A stretch of 38,849 nt of DNA from a virus: positions 1 to 38,849 of IMG/VR virus record IMGVR_UViG_3300043436_001429; one strand, written 5' to 3'. Below the pieces are notes generated by a model, which saw only the letters and a list, made by a program, of their open reading frames with translations, had not been told where the DNA came from and searched no databases. Made by a program: the position numbers and the translations under genes. Below, piece after piece: positions 38,495 to 38,849 of the stretch (positions are counted from its first letter, which is position 1; every line of letters starts with the position of its first letter).

Positions 38495-38779
38495 GTGGGA
38501 AGATTATTAGCGTCAGATGGCGGCGTTAGAGGCGTGGATATTACAACCGAACGTGGCACACGTTCATATAATCCTGATAAAAAAGGCGTTATAACAGTTG
38601 ATAATCCAACACACGCCAAACGATTGAAGGCAGAGGGTTTTTTTGAAGCCTCTTTAATGGGTCCAACTACGGACGAAAATCTTGGTTACACTTGTTTAGA
38701 GTGTGGCTTTGGCAGTTGGTTTGCTTTGTGTAGCCGTTGCGGTCATAACAACAGCACAACGCCTAGAGATGGAGAATAA
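38495..38779 (+). CDS. Head-associated protein with C-terminal zinc ribbon
   Basis: A 94-residue protein from GTG 38495 behind AAAAGGGGC. The N-terminal part (GVRGVDITTERGTRSYNPDK; ITVDNPTHAKRLKAEGFFEA) matches a short domain found after capsid genes in phages of Actinobacteria, where R-G-x-R-x-Y and V-D-N-P-x-H-A are recurrent. The C-terminus has YTCLECGFGSWFALCSRCGH, a zinc ribbon with C-x2-C and C-x2-C. It overlaps the adaptor start by one base. Confidence 0.65.
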   Translation: MGRLLASDGGVRGVDITTERGTRSYNPDKKGVITVDNPTHAKRLKAEGFFEASLMGPTTDENLGYTCLECGFGSWFALCSRCGHNNSTTPRDGE

Positions 38780-38849
38780 TGGCAATTGGTTTAAATACGG
38801 ACACGTTTTTTGAAAGCCCATATTTAACTGCGGCTGAATATCAAAGCGC
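38779..38849 (+). CDS. Head-tail adaptor protein, 5' part
   Basis: Start of the adaptor: M-A-I-G-L-N-T-D-T-F-F-E-S-P-Y-L-T-A-A-E-Y-Q-S, cut by the window end. The phrase P-Y-L-T-x-x-E-Y is a frequent adaptor opening. Direct joining to base 1 does not keep the frame (one base, or one plus a multiple of three, is missing), so the circle is not fully closed here. Confidence 0.75.
   Translation, partial: MAIGLNTDTFFESPYLTAAEYQS

Noticed and set aside
1-38849. tRNA genes, CRISPR arrays, insertion sequences, integrase and attachment site
   Set aside because: I looked in all gaps for tRNA cloverleaf features and in all proteins for transposase or integrase motifs and saw none; the tandem repeats at 22105 have no spacers.

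Overview
The window is almost all of one tailed phage genome (siphovirus type, long non-contractile tail). Every convincing gene lies on the + strand, genes are packed with 1-4 base overlaps (TAATG, ATGA, GTGA), and I see no integrase, repressor, tRNA or CRISPR array, so a strictly lytic phage is the simplest reading. The two window ends hold the two halves of one head-tail adaptor gene: it starts at 38779 and its remainder runs from base 1 to 807. The window is therefore a nearly closed circular map, probably short of only a few bases. Many proteins resemble families I know from actinobacteriophages (ReqiPepy6 gp37-like tail protein, gpF-like head protein, DUF932, a winged-helix replication initiator), but the DNA is only moderately GC. 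Several fibre proteins are of kinds common in phages of aquatic bacteria. I infer a host among low-GC aquatic Actinobacteria (acI / Nanopelagicales type). That is an inference, not something the sequence proves.

Layout in window order. (1) 1-7237: end of the adaptor, tail terminator, major tail protein, a tail assembly chaperone pair made by a -1 ribosomal frameshift, an HK97-gp10-like protein, tape measure and distal tail protein. (2) 7246-12548: receptor-binding region with an Mtd-like fibre, an FN3/glycine-rich adhesin, a gp37-like tail hub protein and small fibre modules. (3) 12573-13726: lysis cassette with a small lipoprotein (start disrupted), two holin-like proteins and a CHAP-type endolysin, closed by a terminator and an HNH gene. 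(4) 14181-15034: about 850 bp without genes, rich in hairpins and repeats. (5) 15035-24985: early/replication genes, including DUF932, a RecT/Beta annealase, a Cas4/RecB-like nuclease, a replication initiator with an internal 7-bp iteron array, a RusA resolvase, an HNH protein and an SSB, plus many small zinc-ribbon proteins and a secreted transglycosylase. (6) 25056-27697: a ParB-like protein and an ABC-ATPase/GNAT fusion (a candidate DNA-modification pair), then small proteins. (7) 27697-38779: terminase, a second fibre cluster, portal, gpF-like protein, protease with nested scaffold, major capsid protein and head completion genes.

How the parts work together: no DNA polymerase, primase or helicase is visible. 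The initiator with its iterons probably recruits the host replisome, and RecT, the nuclease, SSB and RusA provide recombination and resolution of replicated DNA. The terminase then packages it into a capsid built by the protease/scaffold/MCP set. Intrinsic terminators sit directly after the two most abundant structural genes (MCP and major tail protein). The most interesting points are the ParB plus ABC-GNAT pair, the apparent complete absence of GATC, AGCT and CATG, the iterons inside the initiator gene, a candidate structured RNA at 14380-14462, the CCCTTTC frameshift site, the nested scaffold start, and an interspersed element that follows three stop codons.
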